DNA of 64,000 nucleotides from Duganella sp. CF517 (GTDB lineage Bacteria > Pseudomonadota > Gammaproteobacteria > Burkholderiales > Burkholderiaceae_D): positions 186,001 through 250,000 of the forward strand of contig NZ_FODC01000003.1 in NCBI RefSeq assembly GCF_900110275.1, written 5' to 3'. The position numbers and the translations under genes were made by a program. The notes beneath the pieces were generated by a model, which saw nothing but the letters and a program-made list of their open reading frames with translations, had not been told where the DNA came from and searched no databases. Positions 23,506 through 31,104 of this stretch are shown here, piece by piece. Within the stretch, counting starts at the first letter, position 1, and each line of letters starts with the position of its first letter.

Positions 23506-24522
23506 ATGGAACAGCAAAACACGGCACTGGTATTGGGTGCGACGGGCGGTATCGGCGGTGAAGTCGCGCGTCTGCTGGTGGCGCGCGGCTGGACGGTCAG
23601 GGCGCTGCACCGTGCGCCGGAACGGGTGGCGGTCGGCGGCGACGGCATCGAATGGCTGTCCGGCGACGCGATGGAACGCGACGATGTGGTCGCGGCGGCG
23701 AAGGGTGCGGTGCTGATCGTCCACGCGGTCAATCCGCCCGGCTACCGCAACTGGGGCGCGCTGGTGCTGCCGATGATCGACAACACCATCGCCGCCGCCC
23801 GCGCCGGCGGCGCGCGCATCCTGCTCCCCGGTACCGTCTACAACTACGGCCCCGACGCCTTTCCCGACCTGCGCGAGGATTCGCCGCAGCGTCCCGTCAC
23901 GCGCAAAGGCGCGATCCGCGTCGCGCTGGAGGCGCGCTTGCGGGCCGCCGCAGCCGACGGCGTGCGTAGCCTGATCGTACGGGCCGGCGACTTTTTCGGT
24001 CCCCGGGCCGGCAACAGCTGGCTGGCGCAAGGCCTGATCAAGCCGGGCAAGCCGGTGACGGCGATCAGCAATCCGTCCAGCCCCGGCGTCGGCCATCAGT
24101 GGGCCTACTTGCCGGACGTCGCCGAGACGATGGTGCGACTGGTGGAGCAGGCCGACCTGCTGCCGACGTTCGCGACCTACCACATGGAGGGCCACTGGGA
24201 CCCGGACGGCACGCGGATGGCGGCCGCCATCGCGCGCGCGGCCGGCAAGCCGGAACTGACGGTCCGCGCTTTTCCGTGGTGGCTGGTGACGTTGGCGTCG
24301 CCGTTCGTGCCGGTGTTCCGCGAGCTGCGCGAAATGCGCTATCTGTGGCGCCAGCCGCTGCGGATGTCGAACGCGCGGCTGCGCGCGGTGCTGGGCGGCG
24401 AACCGCATACCCCGCTCGACACGGCGCTGCGCGCCACGCTGATCGGCTTGGGGTGTGTGGAGGGCGGGGCAGGGCGCAAGGACGAAGCGCCGGACCGGCG
24501 TCAGGCCGCCGCTACGCGCTGA
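23506..24522 (+). CDS. NAD(P)-dependent epimerase/dehydratase family protein
   Basis: 338 residues. An extended-SDR Rossmann start (ALVLGATGGIGGEVARLLVARG) and a Tyr in the position expected after 'LLPGTVYNYGPDAF' indicate an atypical SDR or NAD-dependent epimerase/dehydratase. The substrate cannot be named. It is divergent from a LysR regulator, its likely controller, and its last 22 bases overlap the 3' end of the convergent diguanylate cyclase gene. Confidence 0.8.
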   Translation: MEQQNTALVLGATGGIGGEVARLLVARGWTVRALHRAPERVAVGGDGIEWLSGDAMERDDVVAAAKGAVLIVHAVNPPGYRNWGALVLPMIDNTIAAARAGGARILLPGTVYNYGPDAFPDLREDSPQRPVTRKGAIRVALEARLRAAAADGVRSLIVRAGDFFGPRAGNSWLAQGLIKPGKPVTAISNPSSPGVGHQWAYLPDVAETMVRLVEQADLLPTFATYHMEGHWDPDGTRMAAAIARAAGKPELTVRAFPWWLVTLASPFVPVFRELREMRYLWRQPLRMSNARLRAVLGGEPHTPLDTALRATLIGLGCVEGGAGRKDEAPDRRQAAATR

Positions 24523-25553
24523 TCGGCCGCCACGACATAGCGGTTTTTGCCGGCGTGCTTGGCCGAGTACAGCGCCCGGTCGGCATGGCGGTAGCTGACC
24601 GAGAGGTCGGCCTGCTTGTCGAAAGCGGCGATGCCGATGCTGATGGTGCGCGCCGGTACGCAGGCCGCCCGCACCTCGTCGAGCATCCGGCCCGCGAATG
24701 CGCACGCCTCGGCGAGCTCGCCGTGGAAGACGACGCCGAACTCCTCGCCGCCCAGCCGGCCGCACAGGTGGCCGGCGGACAGATTGCCGATGACGGCGGC
24801 GGTCTTTTTCAGCACTTCGTCGCCGGCGTCGTGGCCGAGCGTATCGTTGATCTTCTTGAAGTCGTCGATGTCGATCATCAGGAAGTGCAGCGATCCGGCG
24901 GTTTGCTGGGCGGCGCGGGCGTCGAGCGTGAACTTGCGGCGGTTGTCCAGTCCGGTGAGGCTGTCCTTGAAGGCGAGCACCGTCAGCTCCTTGCGAGCGC
25001 GGAAATTTCCAACGCGCAGAGCCAGGAAAAAGATGTTGAGATAGACGCCGATGCACAGGCTGCCGCAGACGGCGACCAGCGCCAGGTTGAAGTCGAGCTG
25101 TCCCGGCTGCCCGGGGAAATTGCCGACGCCGAGGACCAGCCAGATGACGACGACGGTGGCCACGTAGTTGATCAGACCGCTAAATACCGGCGCCGCGGCC
25201 AGCGCCATGGCGATGCCGATCGGTAGCACCCAGAACACCGGTTGCTCGGTCTGGTCCAGGAACAGCCGGAAGGCGATGGCGGTGCTCACGGCCCCGAGCA
25301 CGCCGCTGATGATCAATTGGCGCAGCGATCGCGCGCGGATGGTCAGGAGCAGGCTGGCGACGATGCCGGGCGCGCCCAGCGTCACCTTGAGCAGGCCGTC
25401 GCCGTTCGAGCCGAACAGCAAGGTGATGGCGCATAGCCAGGCGATCAGTCCGAAGGCTTGGGTCAGGATGACGATCGGACGGCCTTCGACAAAAAACTGC
25501 CGCTGCTGTTCCGGATCGCCAATGAAATAAGAGTAAGCAAAGAGTTTTCGCAT
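24501..25553 (-). CDS. Membrane-anchored diguanylate cyclase (GGDEF)
   Basis: 350 residues. About six membrane segments fill residues 25-185 (for example PIVILTQAFGLIAWLCAITL), followed by a GGDEF domain from about 195. The GGEEF signature is near residue 268 in CGRLGGEEFGVVF and the domain opens with DSLTGLDNRRKF, so it should make cyclic di-GMP. The N-terminal membrane part is not a named MASE type that I can recognise. Its promoter region contains a perfect 8-bp inverted repeat. Confidence 0.88.
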   Translation of the reverse strand: MRKLFAYSYFIGDPEQQRQFFVEGRPIVILTQAFGLIAWLCAITLLFGSNGDGLLKVTLGAPGIVASLLLTIRARSLRQLIISGVLGAVSTAIAFRLFLDQTEQPVFWVLPIGIAMALAAAPVFSGLINYVATVVVIWLVLGVGNFPGQPGQLDFNLALVAVCGSLCIGVYLNIFFLALRVGNFRARKELTVLAFKDSLTGLDNRRKFTLDARAAQQTAGSLHFLMIDIDDFKKINDTLGHDAGDEVLKKTAAVIGNLSAGHLCGRLGGEEFGVVFHGELAEACAFAGRMLDEVRAACVPARTISIGIAAFDKQADLSVSYRHADRALYSAKHAGKNRYVVAADQRVAAA

Positions 25554-25569
25554 GCAGATTCACATATAA

Positions 25570-25602
25570 TTTCCCGAGAGTATAAATCTTGTGATCGGGA
25601 AA
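25570..25602. promoter_or_regulatory. Inverted repeat spanning the diguanylate cyclase promoter
   Basis: TTTCCCGA at 25570-25577 and TCGGGAAA at 25595-25602 are perfect inverted repeats with a 17-base spacer. Read on the minus strand the spacer contains TATACT, a good -10 element, about 35 bases before the diguanylate cyclase ATG. This is the geometry of an operator or a structured leader; the binding protein is unknown. Confidence 0.4.
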
Positions 25603-25693
25603 AAATAGTGATTCTCGTGTAAATGTAAGCTAATTCACAGGAGTTGCTCAAACTTATCAACAATTCCCTAAGAGCAACTGATGGCCGCGCCGC

Positions 25694-26152
25694 TCAAGGC
25701 GCCACCGAATAGGTGCGCTTCAGACAACGCAGCACGAAGGTCGAGCGGCTGTGGCGCAGCCCGGGCAGCTTGTACAATTTGCGGCGCAGGAACTCTTCGT
25801 AGCCCGCCGTGCCCGCCACCGCGACCTTGATCAGGTAGTCGTACTCGCCGGTGAGCAAATAGGCTTCCATCACTTCCGGCAGCTCCGCCAGCGCCTGGCC
25901 GAACTTGTCGAAGATGTCATCGTCGTGGCGGTCCAGCGTGACCTCGATGATGACGGTATCCGGATAGCCCAGCGCCGTCTGGCTCAGCAGAGCGGTATAG
26001 CCTTCGATCATGCCGCCGTCCTCCAGCGCCCGCACGCGGTTCCAGCATGGGGTGGTGGACAGGCCGACCTTCTCGGCCAGCTTGGTATTGCTCAGGCGCC
26101 CGTCCTGGCGCAGTTCGCGCAAAATGCGCCGGTCGATCTCGTCGATTTCCAT
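25694..26152 (-). CDS. Lrp/AsnC-family transcriptional regulator
   Basis: 152 residues, the family's length. The HTH at about 4-60 reads IDEIDRRILRELRQDGRLSN, followed by TPCWNRVRALE, then the RAM (ligand-sensing) domain with TGEYDYLIKV near 105. GGAAG precedes the chosen ATG; an upstream extension to 26215 has no good site. It is divergent from a small ACT-like protein, 125 bases apart. The amino-acid effector is unknown. Confidence 0.92.
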   Translation of the reverse strand: MEIDEIDRRILRELRQDGRLSNTKLAEKVGLSTTPCWNRVRALEDGGMIEGYTALLSQTALGYPDTVIIEVTLDRHDDDIFDKFGQALAELPEVMEAYLLTGEYDYLIKVAVAGTAGYEEFLRRKLYKLPGLRHSRSTFVLRCLKRTYSVAP

Positions 26153-26206
26153 GCTTCGCTTCCATAAAGATGAATCTCCCATGTATTTTACAGACATCGG
26201 GATAAT

Positions 26207-26219
26207 CTTCTTCAAGAAG
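26207..26219. promoter_or_regulatory. Palindrome in the Lrp/ACT-like divergent region
   Basis: CTTCTTCAAGAAG is a palindrome with 6-base arms around a single C, lying midway between the divergent Lrp and ACT-like genes. Lrp-type proteins bind short palindromes and usually repress their own gene, so this is a candidate operator. TTGAAG within it (minus strand) could also act as a -35 element. Confidence 0.35.
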
Positions 26220-26277
26220 CGCTATCCGGCAACAATCCAGGGAGCCTATTTTCTGCGGCCCGGGATATTCTGATTGC

Positions 26278-26544
26278 ATGAATACCACACACAAACACTA
26301 CCGCTTTTGCATCGAACCGGATGCGCCCATCGCCACCCTGGAGGCCGCGCTGGCCGTCGTGCGCCGGCTCGGCATCGAATTGCGCGGCCTGCGCACCACC
26401 GCCGTCGCCCACGGTCTGGAGGTGCACCTGCGCCTGGCCGCGCCGGACGAGGACCCGCTGGTGCTGTGCCGCATGCGCCTGCACAACGTCATCGGCGTCC
26501 AGGCGGTGCGCGAGATGGCCGGCATCACGTCAGGCTGTATTTAA
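26278..26544 (+). CDS. Small ACT-like domain protein
   Basis: 88 residues: YRFCIEPDAPIATLEAALAVVRR, then GIELRGLRTTAVAHGLEVHLRLAAPDED. The beta-alpha-beta-beta-alpha-beta pattern with hydrophobic spacing resembles stand-alone ACT domains such as the small subunit of acetohydroxyacid synthase (IlvM), but no AHAS gene is near. It diverges from an Lrp-type regulator, consistent with amino-acid sensing. The 3' end overlaps the convergent purine permease gene by 20 bases. Confidence 0.55.
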   Translation: MNTTHKHYRFCIEPDAPIATLEAALAVVRRLGIELRGLRTTAVAHGLEVHLRLAAPDEDPLVLCRMRLHNVIGVQAVREMAGITSGCI

Positions 26545-27814
26545 CCAGGAACACGATGGCGATGACCCACACCACCGGCTTGACCTGGCGCGCCTGGCCG
26601 GTCAGCAGCTTGAGGCCGGCGTAGGTGATGAAACCGAAGGCGATGCCGTGGGCGATCGAATACGTGAACGGAATCACCAGCGCGGTGATGGCCGCCGGCA
26701 CGCTTTCCGTGGTGTCGCTCCAGTCGACGTCGACCAGGTCGCGCAGCATCAGGCAGGCGACGAACAGCAAGGCTGGGGCGGTGGCGTAGGCCGGCACCAC
26801 GCCGGCGATCGGCGCGAAGAACAACGCGGCGAGGAACAGCAGCGCCACCACCAGCGCCGTCAGGCCGGTGCGCCCGCCGGCCTGCACGCCGGCCGCGCTT
26901 TCCAGATACGCGGTGGTGCTCGAGGTGCCCAGCATGGAGCCGGCCACGATGGCGCAGCTGTCGGCCAGCAGCGCCTTGTTCAGGCGTTCCATCTTGCCGT
27001 TGACCAGCAGGCCGGCGCGGCTGGCCACGCCCATCAGCGTGCCGGTGGCGTCGAACAGCTCCACCAGGAAGAACACCAGCACCACGTTGAACAGCCCCAT
27101 CGAGATGGCGCCGGCCAGGTCGAAGTGGAACAACGTCGGCGAGATCGACGGCGGCAGCGACATGAAGCCCTTGAAGGTGTTGCCGCCGAAGAAAAAGCTC
27201 AGCACGGTGACGGCGACGATGCCGATCAACAGCGCGCCCGGCACGCGCAGCCGGTCCAGCGTGACGATCAGCAGGAAGCCGAAGATGGCCATCAAGGTGT
27301 GCGGATTGTGCATGTCGCCGACGGTGACCAGCGTTTCGGCATTGGCCACCACCAGGCCGGCGCTTTTCATCGCGATCAGCGCCAGGAACAGGCCCAGGCC
27401 GACGGTAATGGCGACCCGCAGCGATTGCGGGATGCCGTTGACGATATGCTCGCGCACCTTGAACACGCTGACGACGATGAACAGGCAGCCGGAGATGAAC
27501 ACCGCGCCGAGCGCCGTTTGCCACGGCACGCCCATGCCGAGCACCACCGCGTAGGCGAAGTAGGCGTTTAAGCCCATGCCGGGCGCCATGCCGATCGGGT
27601 AGTTGGCGTACAGCCCCATGATCAGCGTGCCCAGCGCGGCGGCCACACAGGTGGCGACGAATACCGCGTCCTTCGGCAGCCCGGCGTCGCCGAGGATGGC
27701 CGGGTTGACGAAGATGATGTAGGCCATCGTCAGGAAGGTGGTGACGCCGGCGATGACCTCGGTGCGGATGGTCGTGCCGTGCTCGGCGAGCTGGAAGAAT
27801 CGGTTGAGTGACAT
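26525..27814 (-). CDS. NCS2-family purine permease (AzgA/GhxP-like)
   Basis: 429 residues with about 12-14 membrane segments. Segments typical of the AzgA-like branch are visible: TEVIAGVTTFLTMAYIIFVNP at the N-terminus, PIGMAPGMGLNAYFAY near residue 80 and GTSSTTAYLESAAGVQAGGR near residue 295. These proton symporters import adenine, guanine or hypoxanthine across the inner membrane. The start at MSLNRFFQLAEHGTT matches the family; the longer frame upstream is non-coding. purT lies a few kilobases away but is not in the same unit. Confidence 0.9.
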   Translation of the reverse strand: MSLNRFFQLAEHGTTIRTEVIAGVTTFLTMAYIIFVNPAILGDAGLPKDAVFVATCVAAALGTLIMGLYANYPIGMAPGMGLNAYFAYAVVLGMGVPWQTALGAVFISGCLFIVVSVFKVREHIVNGIPQSLRVAITVGLGLFLALIAMKSAGLVVANAETLVTVGDMHNPHTLMAIFGFLLIVTLDRLRVPGALLIGIVAVTVLSFFFGGNTFKGFMSLPPSISPTLFHFDLAGAISMGLFNVVLVFFLVELFDATGTLMGVASRAGLLVNGKMERLNKALLADSCAIVAGSMLGTSSTTAYLESAAGVQAGGRTGLTALVVALLFLAALFFAPIAGVVPAYATAPALLFVACLMLRDLVDVDWSDTTESVPAAITALVIPFTYSIAHGIAFGFITYAGLKLLTGQARQVKPVVWVIAIVFLVKYSLT

Positions 27815-27996
27815 GGGTATTGAGTACTGTGGCGCGGGAGGGCGAAGAATAGCACGTCCCCGCCCGCGGCCTCGACAACGCACAAGGCATTGCCTTTTAG
27901 ATACAAAGGTGCCAGAATGCAAAATATGCTGCCTGTTTGACACCACTGCTTGTTTTATCGTTAAGGGATGCGCCGCACCGCCATGGAATCCGCTTT

Positions 27997-28965
27997 ATGA
28001 AAGCCCGTATATGGGGCGCGCGCGGCTCGCTGCCGGTGGCGCTGAACCACAAGCACATCCGCGCCAAGCTGGTCTCGGCGCTGGAGGGGGCGATCGGCCG
28101 CGGTCTCGACACGTCCGCGAAGGTGGCGTCGTATGTCGACAACGAGCTCGGTTTCGACGTGCGCGGCACCTATGGCGGCAATTCGAGCTGCGTCGAAGTC
28201 GAGGCCTGGGACCCGGCGGCCACCACCGACCACATCATCCTCGACCTCGGTTCGGGCGCGCGGCCGCTGGCCGGCGCCAAGCTGGCCCGCTACGGTCCGG
28301 CCAAGCCGCAGACCTACCATGTGTTCATGTCCCATCTGCACTGGGATCACATCATGGGCTTCCCGTTCTTCACGCCGGCCTATATCCCGGGCAACCGCAT
28401 CATCATCTACGGCTGCCACGCGCAGCTGGAGGCGGCGTTCCGCCGCCAGCAGGACCCGATCAGCTTCCCGGTCGGCTTCGACCAGCTGGCGGCCACCATC
28501 GAATTCGTGCGCATGGAGCCGGGCGTGCCGGTGATGGTCAAGGACGTGCGGGTGACGGCCAAGCGCCAGCTGCACCACGGCGATTCCTACGGCTACCGGC
28601 TACAGCGCGGCGGCCAGGCGATGGTCTACAGCACCGACTCCGAACATAAACTCGAGGACGCCGCCGGCCGCGGGGCCTTCGTCGAGTTCTTCCGCGACGC
28701 CGACCTGGTGATCTTCGACGCCATGTATTCGCTGGCGGAGTGCGTGTCGGCCAAGGCCGATTGGGGCCATTCGAGCGGCGCGGTGGGCGTGGAGCTGTGC
28801 CGGCTGGCCGGCGTGCGCACGCTGTGCCTGTTCCACCACGAACCGATCTACGACGACGCCCGCATCTCGGGCGTGCTGGCCGAGACGCGCCGCTACGCCG
28901 CCGCCACCGGCGAGACGCCGCTGGAGGTGGTGTCGGCCTACGACGGCATGGTGATCGAACTGTAA
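27997..28965 (+). CDS. MBL-fold metallo-hydrolase
   Basis: 322 residues. The metal-binding motif H113-L-H115-W-D117-H118 is intact, with GTYGGNSSCVEV upstream and HHGDSYGYRL and CLFHHEP later giving further histidines. This arrangement resembles the MBL proteins related to PhnP and cyclic-nucleotide phosphodiesterases, but the substrate is open. The Tn3-type element begins directly after its TAA: the duplicated target TGTAA covers the last codon and the stop, so the protein is unchanged by the insertion. Confidence 0.82.
   Translation: MKARIWGARGSLPVALNHKHIRAKLVSALEGAIGRGLDTSAKVASYVDNELGFDVRGTYGGNSSCVEVEAWDPAATTDHIILDLGSGARPLAGAKLARYGPAKPQTYHVFMSHLHWDHIMGFPFFTPAYIPGNRIIIYGCHAQLEAAFRRQQDPISFPVGFDQLAATIEFVRMEPGVPVMVKDVRVTAKRQLHHGDSYGYRLQRGGQAMVYSTDSEHKLEDAAGRGAFVEFFRDADLVIFDAMYSLAECVSAKADWGHSSGAVGVELCRLAGVRTLCLFHHEPIYDDARISGVLAETRRYAAATGETPLEVVSAYDGMVIEL
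28961..28965. repeat. Left 5-bp target site duplication (TGTAA)
   Basis: TGTAA immediately outside the left inverted repeat, identical to 31528-31532. Five-base duplications are the rule for Tn3-family transposition. Confidence 0.9.
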
Positions 28966-29003
28966 GGGGCGAACAGGGAAAACGGAAAAAATCGGGCGCT
29001 AAG
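28966..29003 (+). repeat. Left terminal inverted repeat (IRL, 38 bp)
   Basis: Begins GGGGCGAACAGGGAAAACGG and ends AATCGGGCGCTAAG. It differs from the right repeat only at positions 6 and 9. The length, the run of G at the tip and the inner TAAG are typical of Tn3-family ends. Confidence 0.93.
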
Positions 29004-29047
29004 CTGGTAAGTCTCGTCGACGCGTGCCCGGTTCAAATTTACCAGCT
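29002..29047. repeat. Hairpin next to the left repeat
   Basis: AGCTGGTAA at 29002-29010 pairs perfectly with TTACCAGCT at 29039-29047 (9 bp, 28-base loop). It touches the inner edge of IRL. It may be a terminator, a recombination site remnant or a structural feature of the transposon end. Confidence 0.45.
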
Positions 29048-29084
29048 CTCGTAAGCCCTTGATTTGTTGGGCTGGAAATGGAAA

Positions 29085-29120
29085 GGGTAAAGTTTTGGTA
29101 CGGGTATAGTGACTTTACCC
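29085..29120 (-). terminator. Hairpin downstream of the cargo operon
   Basis: GGGTAAAGT at 29085-29093 pairs perfectly with ACTTTACCC at 29112-29120 (9 bp, 18-base loop). On the minus strand it lies 40 bases after the stop of the 239-residue protein and is followed by TTTCC, so it probably ends the cargo transcript. Confidence 0.45.
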
Positions 29121-29160
29121 ATCCATTCGCCATCAGCCAGGCTTGACGCGCGAGGGCAGT

Positions 29161-29880
29161 TCACACCCGGTCCGGAACACAGGCATGCAACAAAAATATC
29201 TGTAAGGCGGTAAGCATCTGCCAGTGCAGGCTTTCCAGTTCCGCATCGCGCACCTCGTCTGTCTGCACCTCACCGTCGCTACTGATCTGGTACGGCATGC
29301 CCAGATGGGAGGCCATATCGATCTGAAAATATGAACAGTCACCGTAGGGACGCTTTCCATCGACGCCCGGCAGCGGCCACGAGGGAGGATCAAGCATATC
29401 GGTGCGCCAGCAGGACTGGCGCAGCAAGACGGCGTGTTCTTCACGGAACTCGAACGTTCCGTCAGTCGAGACCCCGGTCTGCGGATCGGCGAAATAGTTG
29501 CGCATGTCGGCGGGAACGGCATAACTGCCCGCTGACATCACCGCTTTCGTGCAGAAAGCGGGTATCAGTCGCCCGGTTTCGACTAAGGTTCGCGCAAGCA
29601 ACGCCTCATTGCGGCAACCGATTAGTTCAAACCCAACTTTGAGGGTGGACCGGTTCGCACCGAAAGGGAGAAACTGCCGCAGGCCCGGCGCCCCGGATTC
29701 GACCGTCAACCATGTGACACGCAGGTTTCGCAGTATGGCGAGATGCAGTGCGCTGAACCCGTCCGGCAGAGGTGCCGCGAGCGTTTCAGCAATCGTCGCG
29801 TGCTGACGTTCCAGCAACTTGTATTCAGAACGGCACCGCCACAAATGCCGCAGTTGGGCGGCGACATCGCGCAGCCTCAT
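29161..29880 (-). CDS. Unrecognised 239-residue protein, coupled to an XRE regulator
   Basis: I do not recognise this protein. It has no signal peptide or membrane segment. Noted features: a helical, Arg/Leu-rich N-terminus (LRDVAAQLRHLWRCRSEYKLLERQ), a central region with LKVGFELIGCRNEALLARTL and PAFCTKAVMSAGSY, several Cys and Trp residues, and a C-terminal helix LESLHWQMLTALQIFLLHAC. The ATG overlaps the stop of the XRE gene (TGATG), so the two are made together. Third-position G/C looks lower than in neighbouring chromosomal genes, as expected for cargo of the transposon. By position it could be the effector of a second toxin-antitoxin-like module; no function is claimed. Confidence 0.7.
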   Translation of the reverse strand: MRLRDVAAQLRHLWRCRSEYKLLERQHATIAETLAAPLPDGFSALHLAILRNLRVTWLTVESGAPGLRQFLPFGANRSTLKVGFELIGCRNEALLARTLVETGRLIPAFCTKAVMSAGSYAVPADMRNYFADPQTGVSTDGTFEFREEHAVLLRQSCWRTDMLDPPSWPLPGVDGKRPYGDCSYFQIDMASHLGMPYQISSDGEVQTDEVRDAELESLHWQMLTALQIFLLHACVPDRV

Positions 29881-30260
29881 CACAAGCGATCCGGCAACGT
29901 GGTGGCCTTGGTCCGTTTGGGTTCGTCGAGGAGCTTGGCCTTGTAGCCCATCAGCTCGCCGTCTTCAACGTCGAAACGCTTGAGCCCGCCGTCCGCTTCG
30001 GTGTATTCCATCAGGTCCCCTTCGGTGGTTGTCGTGTGCCGCGCCAGCGCGGCGGCGATGTTGACCAGGGCGTCGAGCGAAAAGCGCTCCGTCGCCCCGC
30101 GTCGCAAGTCACTGATACGCGGCTGGGTTTGCCCGCAGATGCGCGCGGCTTCCTGTTGTGTCCAGTCATTGCTGGCCAGCATCTGGATGCGTGCGATCAG
30201 CGCGGCGCGCAATTGCAGATTGGGCGCATCGGGAAGATTGCCGGGGTCGCTCGTTGTCAT
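29880..30260 (-). CDS. XRE-family helix-turn-helix protein (HTH_37 / HigA2-like)
   Basis: 126 residues. The HTH at about 32-75 reads DWTQQEAARICGQTQPRISDLRRG followed by FSLDALVNIAAALA, the pattern of the HigA2/NadS-type antitoxins. About 45 extra residues follow (GGLKRFDVEDGELMGYKAKLLDE), more than in typical members. It starts 54 bases after the ParE-like stop and overlaps the next gene's ATG. Either it is the antitoxin of that next protein or an extra regulator of the whole cargo operon. GGCATAATG before its start could supply a separate -10. Confidence 0.8.
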   Translation of the reverse strand: MTTSDPGNLPDAPNLQLRAALIARIQMLASNDWTQQEAARICGQTQPRISDLRRGATERFSLDALVNIAAALARHTTTTEGDLMEYTEADGGLKRFDVEDGELMGYKAKLLDEPKRTKATTLPDRL

Positions 30261-30314
30261 CGATGCATTATGCCATTATTGGAATTGCCCTGGTTGTTGG
30301 GGGGGGCGCCATGC

Positions 30315-30590
30315 TCATCGCTCCTCCCTCGTGTGCCACAGGCGCAGAACATAGACCGTCGATTCAACGATTTCATAGCGCATTTCGTAGTGACCGACAA
30401 GGATGCGCCGTACCTCGCCGGGCTCGAATTCCTCCAGCTTTTCGCCGAGGCGCGGATTGGCGATCAGGCCTGCGGTCGCGGCCGTCAATGACTTGACCAC
30501 GCGCGCCGCAGCAGGCTGGTTCACGGCGGCCAGAAACTCATGTAGGCGCACTAGGCCCGACAATGCCTTGCCGCTCCACTGCAACCGCAT
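30315..30590 (-). CDS. RelE/ParE-family toxin
   Basis: 91 residues. MRLQWSGKALSGLVRLHEFLAAVN, then NPRLGEKLEEFEPGEVRRILVGHYEMRYEI and a final VLRLWHTREER, give the compact ParE/RelE fold with the conserved 'Y-x-M-R-Y' and C-terminal 'L-R-x-W-H-x-R-E' strands. ParE toxins poison DNA gyrase, RelE toxins cut mRNA on the ribosome; the sequence is nearer ParE. The ATG overlaps the stop of the RHH antitoxin (ATGA), the standard antitoxin-first order. Confidence 0.88.
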   Translation of the reverse strand: MRLQWSGKALSGLVRLHEFLAAVNQPAAARVVKSLTAATAGLIANPRLGEKLEEFEPGEVRRILVGHYEMRYEIVESTVYVLRLWHTREER

Positions 30591-30865
30591 CAGGGTACCA
30601 CCGGCGCCGGCAGTGGGTTGTCCGTATCGAGGCTGTCGGCCCACGCCTGCACCGCCTGATGGTCGATGACGTGGCCGGCCTTGACGTCGGCCATCGCGTT
30701 ACGGGTCAGGCGGCTGCGTTCCTCCTCTTGGTCGACCCAGGCGCTGAGCGCCTGTTTAATGACCCAGCCGCGCGATCGTTCCAGGCGCGCGGCCAGCAGG
30801 TCGACCTTGTCGGCCAGCGGCAGAGGGACGTGTGCGGTGAGCACTTTGGTTTCGGCCTGTGCCAT
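30590..30865 (-). CDS. Ribbon-helix-helix antitoxin (ParD/CopG-like)
   Basis: 91 residues. The N-terminal strand and helices TKVLTAHVPLPLADKVDLLAA, then RSRGWVIKQALSAWVDQEEE, are the ribbon-helix-helix DNA-binding fold; the Pro-rich C-terminus would wrap the toxin. GAGGAG precedes the ATG. The pair with the overlapping ParE-like gene should be autoregulated, and a 22-base palindrome sits about 67 bases upstream. Confidence 0.88.
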   Translation of the reverse strand: MAQAETKVLTAHVPLPLADKVDLLAARLERSRGWVIKQALSAWVDQEEERSRLTRNAMADVKAGHVIDHQAVQAWADSLDTDNPLPAPVVP

Positions 30866-30931
30866 GGTGTTTCTCCTCAAAAGTCTGGTGGCGGAGCGGG
30901 GATGCGAGCTACGGGCGAATCCTCGCTGAGA

Positions 30932-30953
30932 GCCATGTTGCGTACAGCATGGC
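30932..30953. promoter_or_regulatory. Candidate operator of the ParD/ParE operon
   Basis: GCCATG at 30932-30937 and CATGGC at 30948-30953 form a 22-base imperfect palindrome, with partial symmetry continuing inside. TTGATA on the minus strand lies just upstream, a plausible -35. Ribbon-helix-helix antitoxins bind such palindromes over their own promoters. Confidence 0.35.
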
Positions 30954-31081
30954 CTTGCTACGACATATCAAAACGCCGAATCCAATCCCTTGGCTTCCCA
31001 GCCTTGCGACGTGAGCTTCACGCCGTGCTTCAGCCCATGCGCAGGCTGAAAGGGCCGATCGAGTGCCGCAGCGCGCACTGC

Positions 31082-31096
31082 TTTCCGTTACGGAAA
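31082..31096. repeat. Short palindrome before the tnpA remnant
   Basis: TTTCCGTTACGGAAA has 7-base arms around one T, ending 8 bases before the tnpA remnant. It might be a vestige of a tnpA operator or resolution site. No resolvase gene is present in the element. Confidence 0.35.
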
Positions 31097-31104
31097 GAGA
31101 TAGT

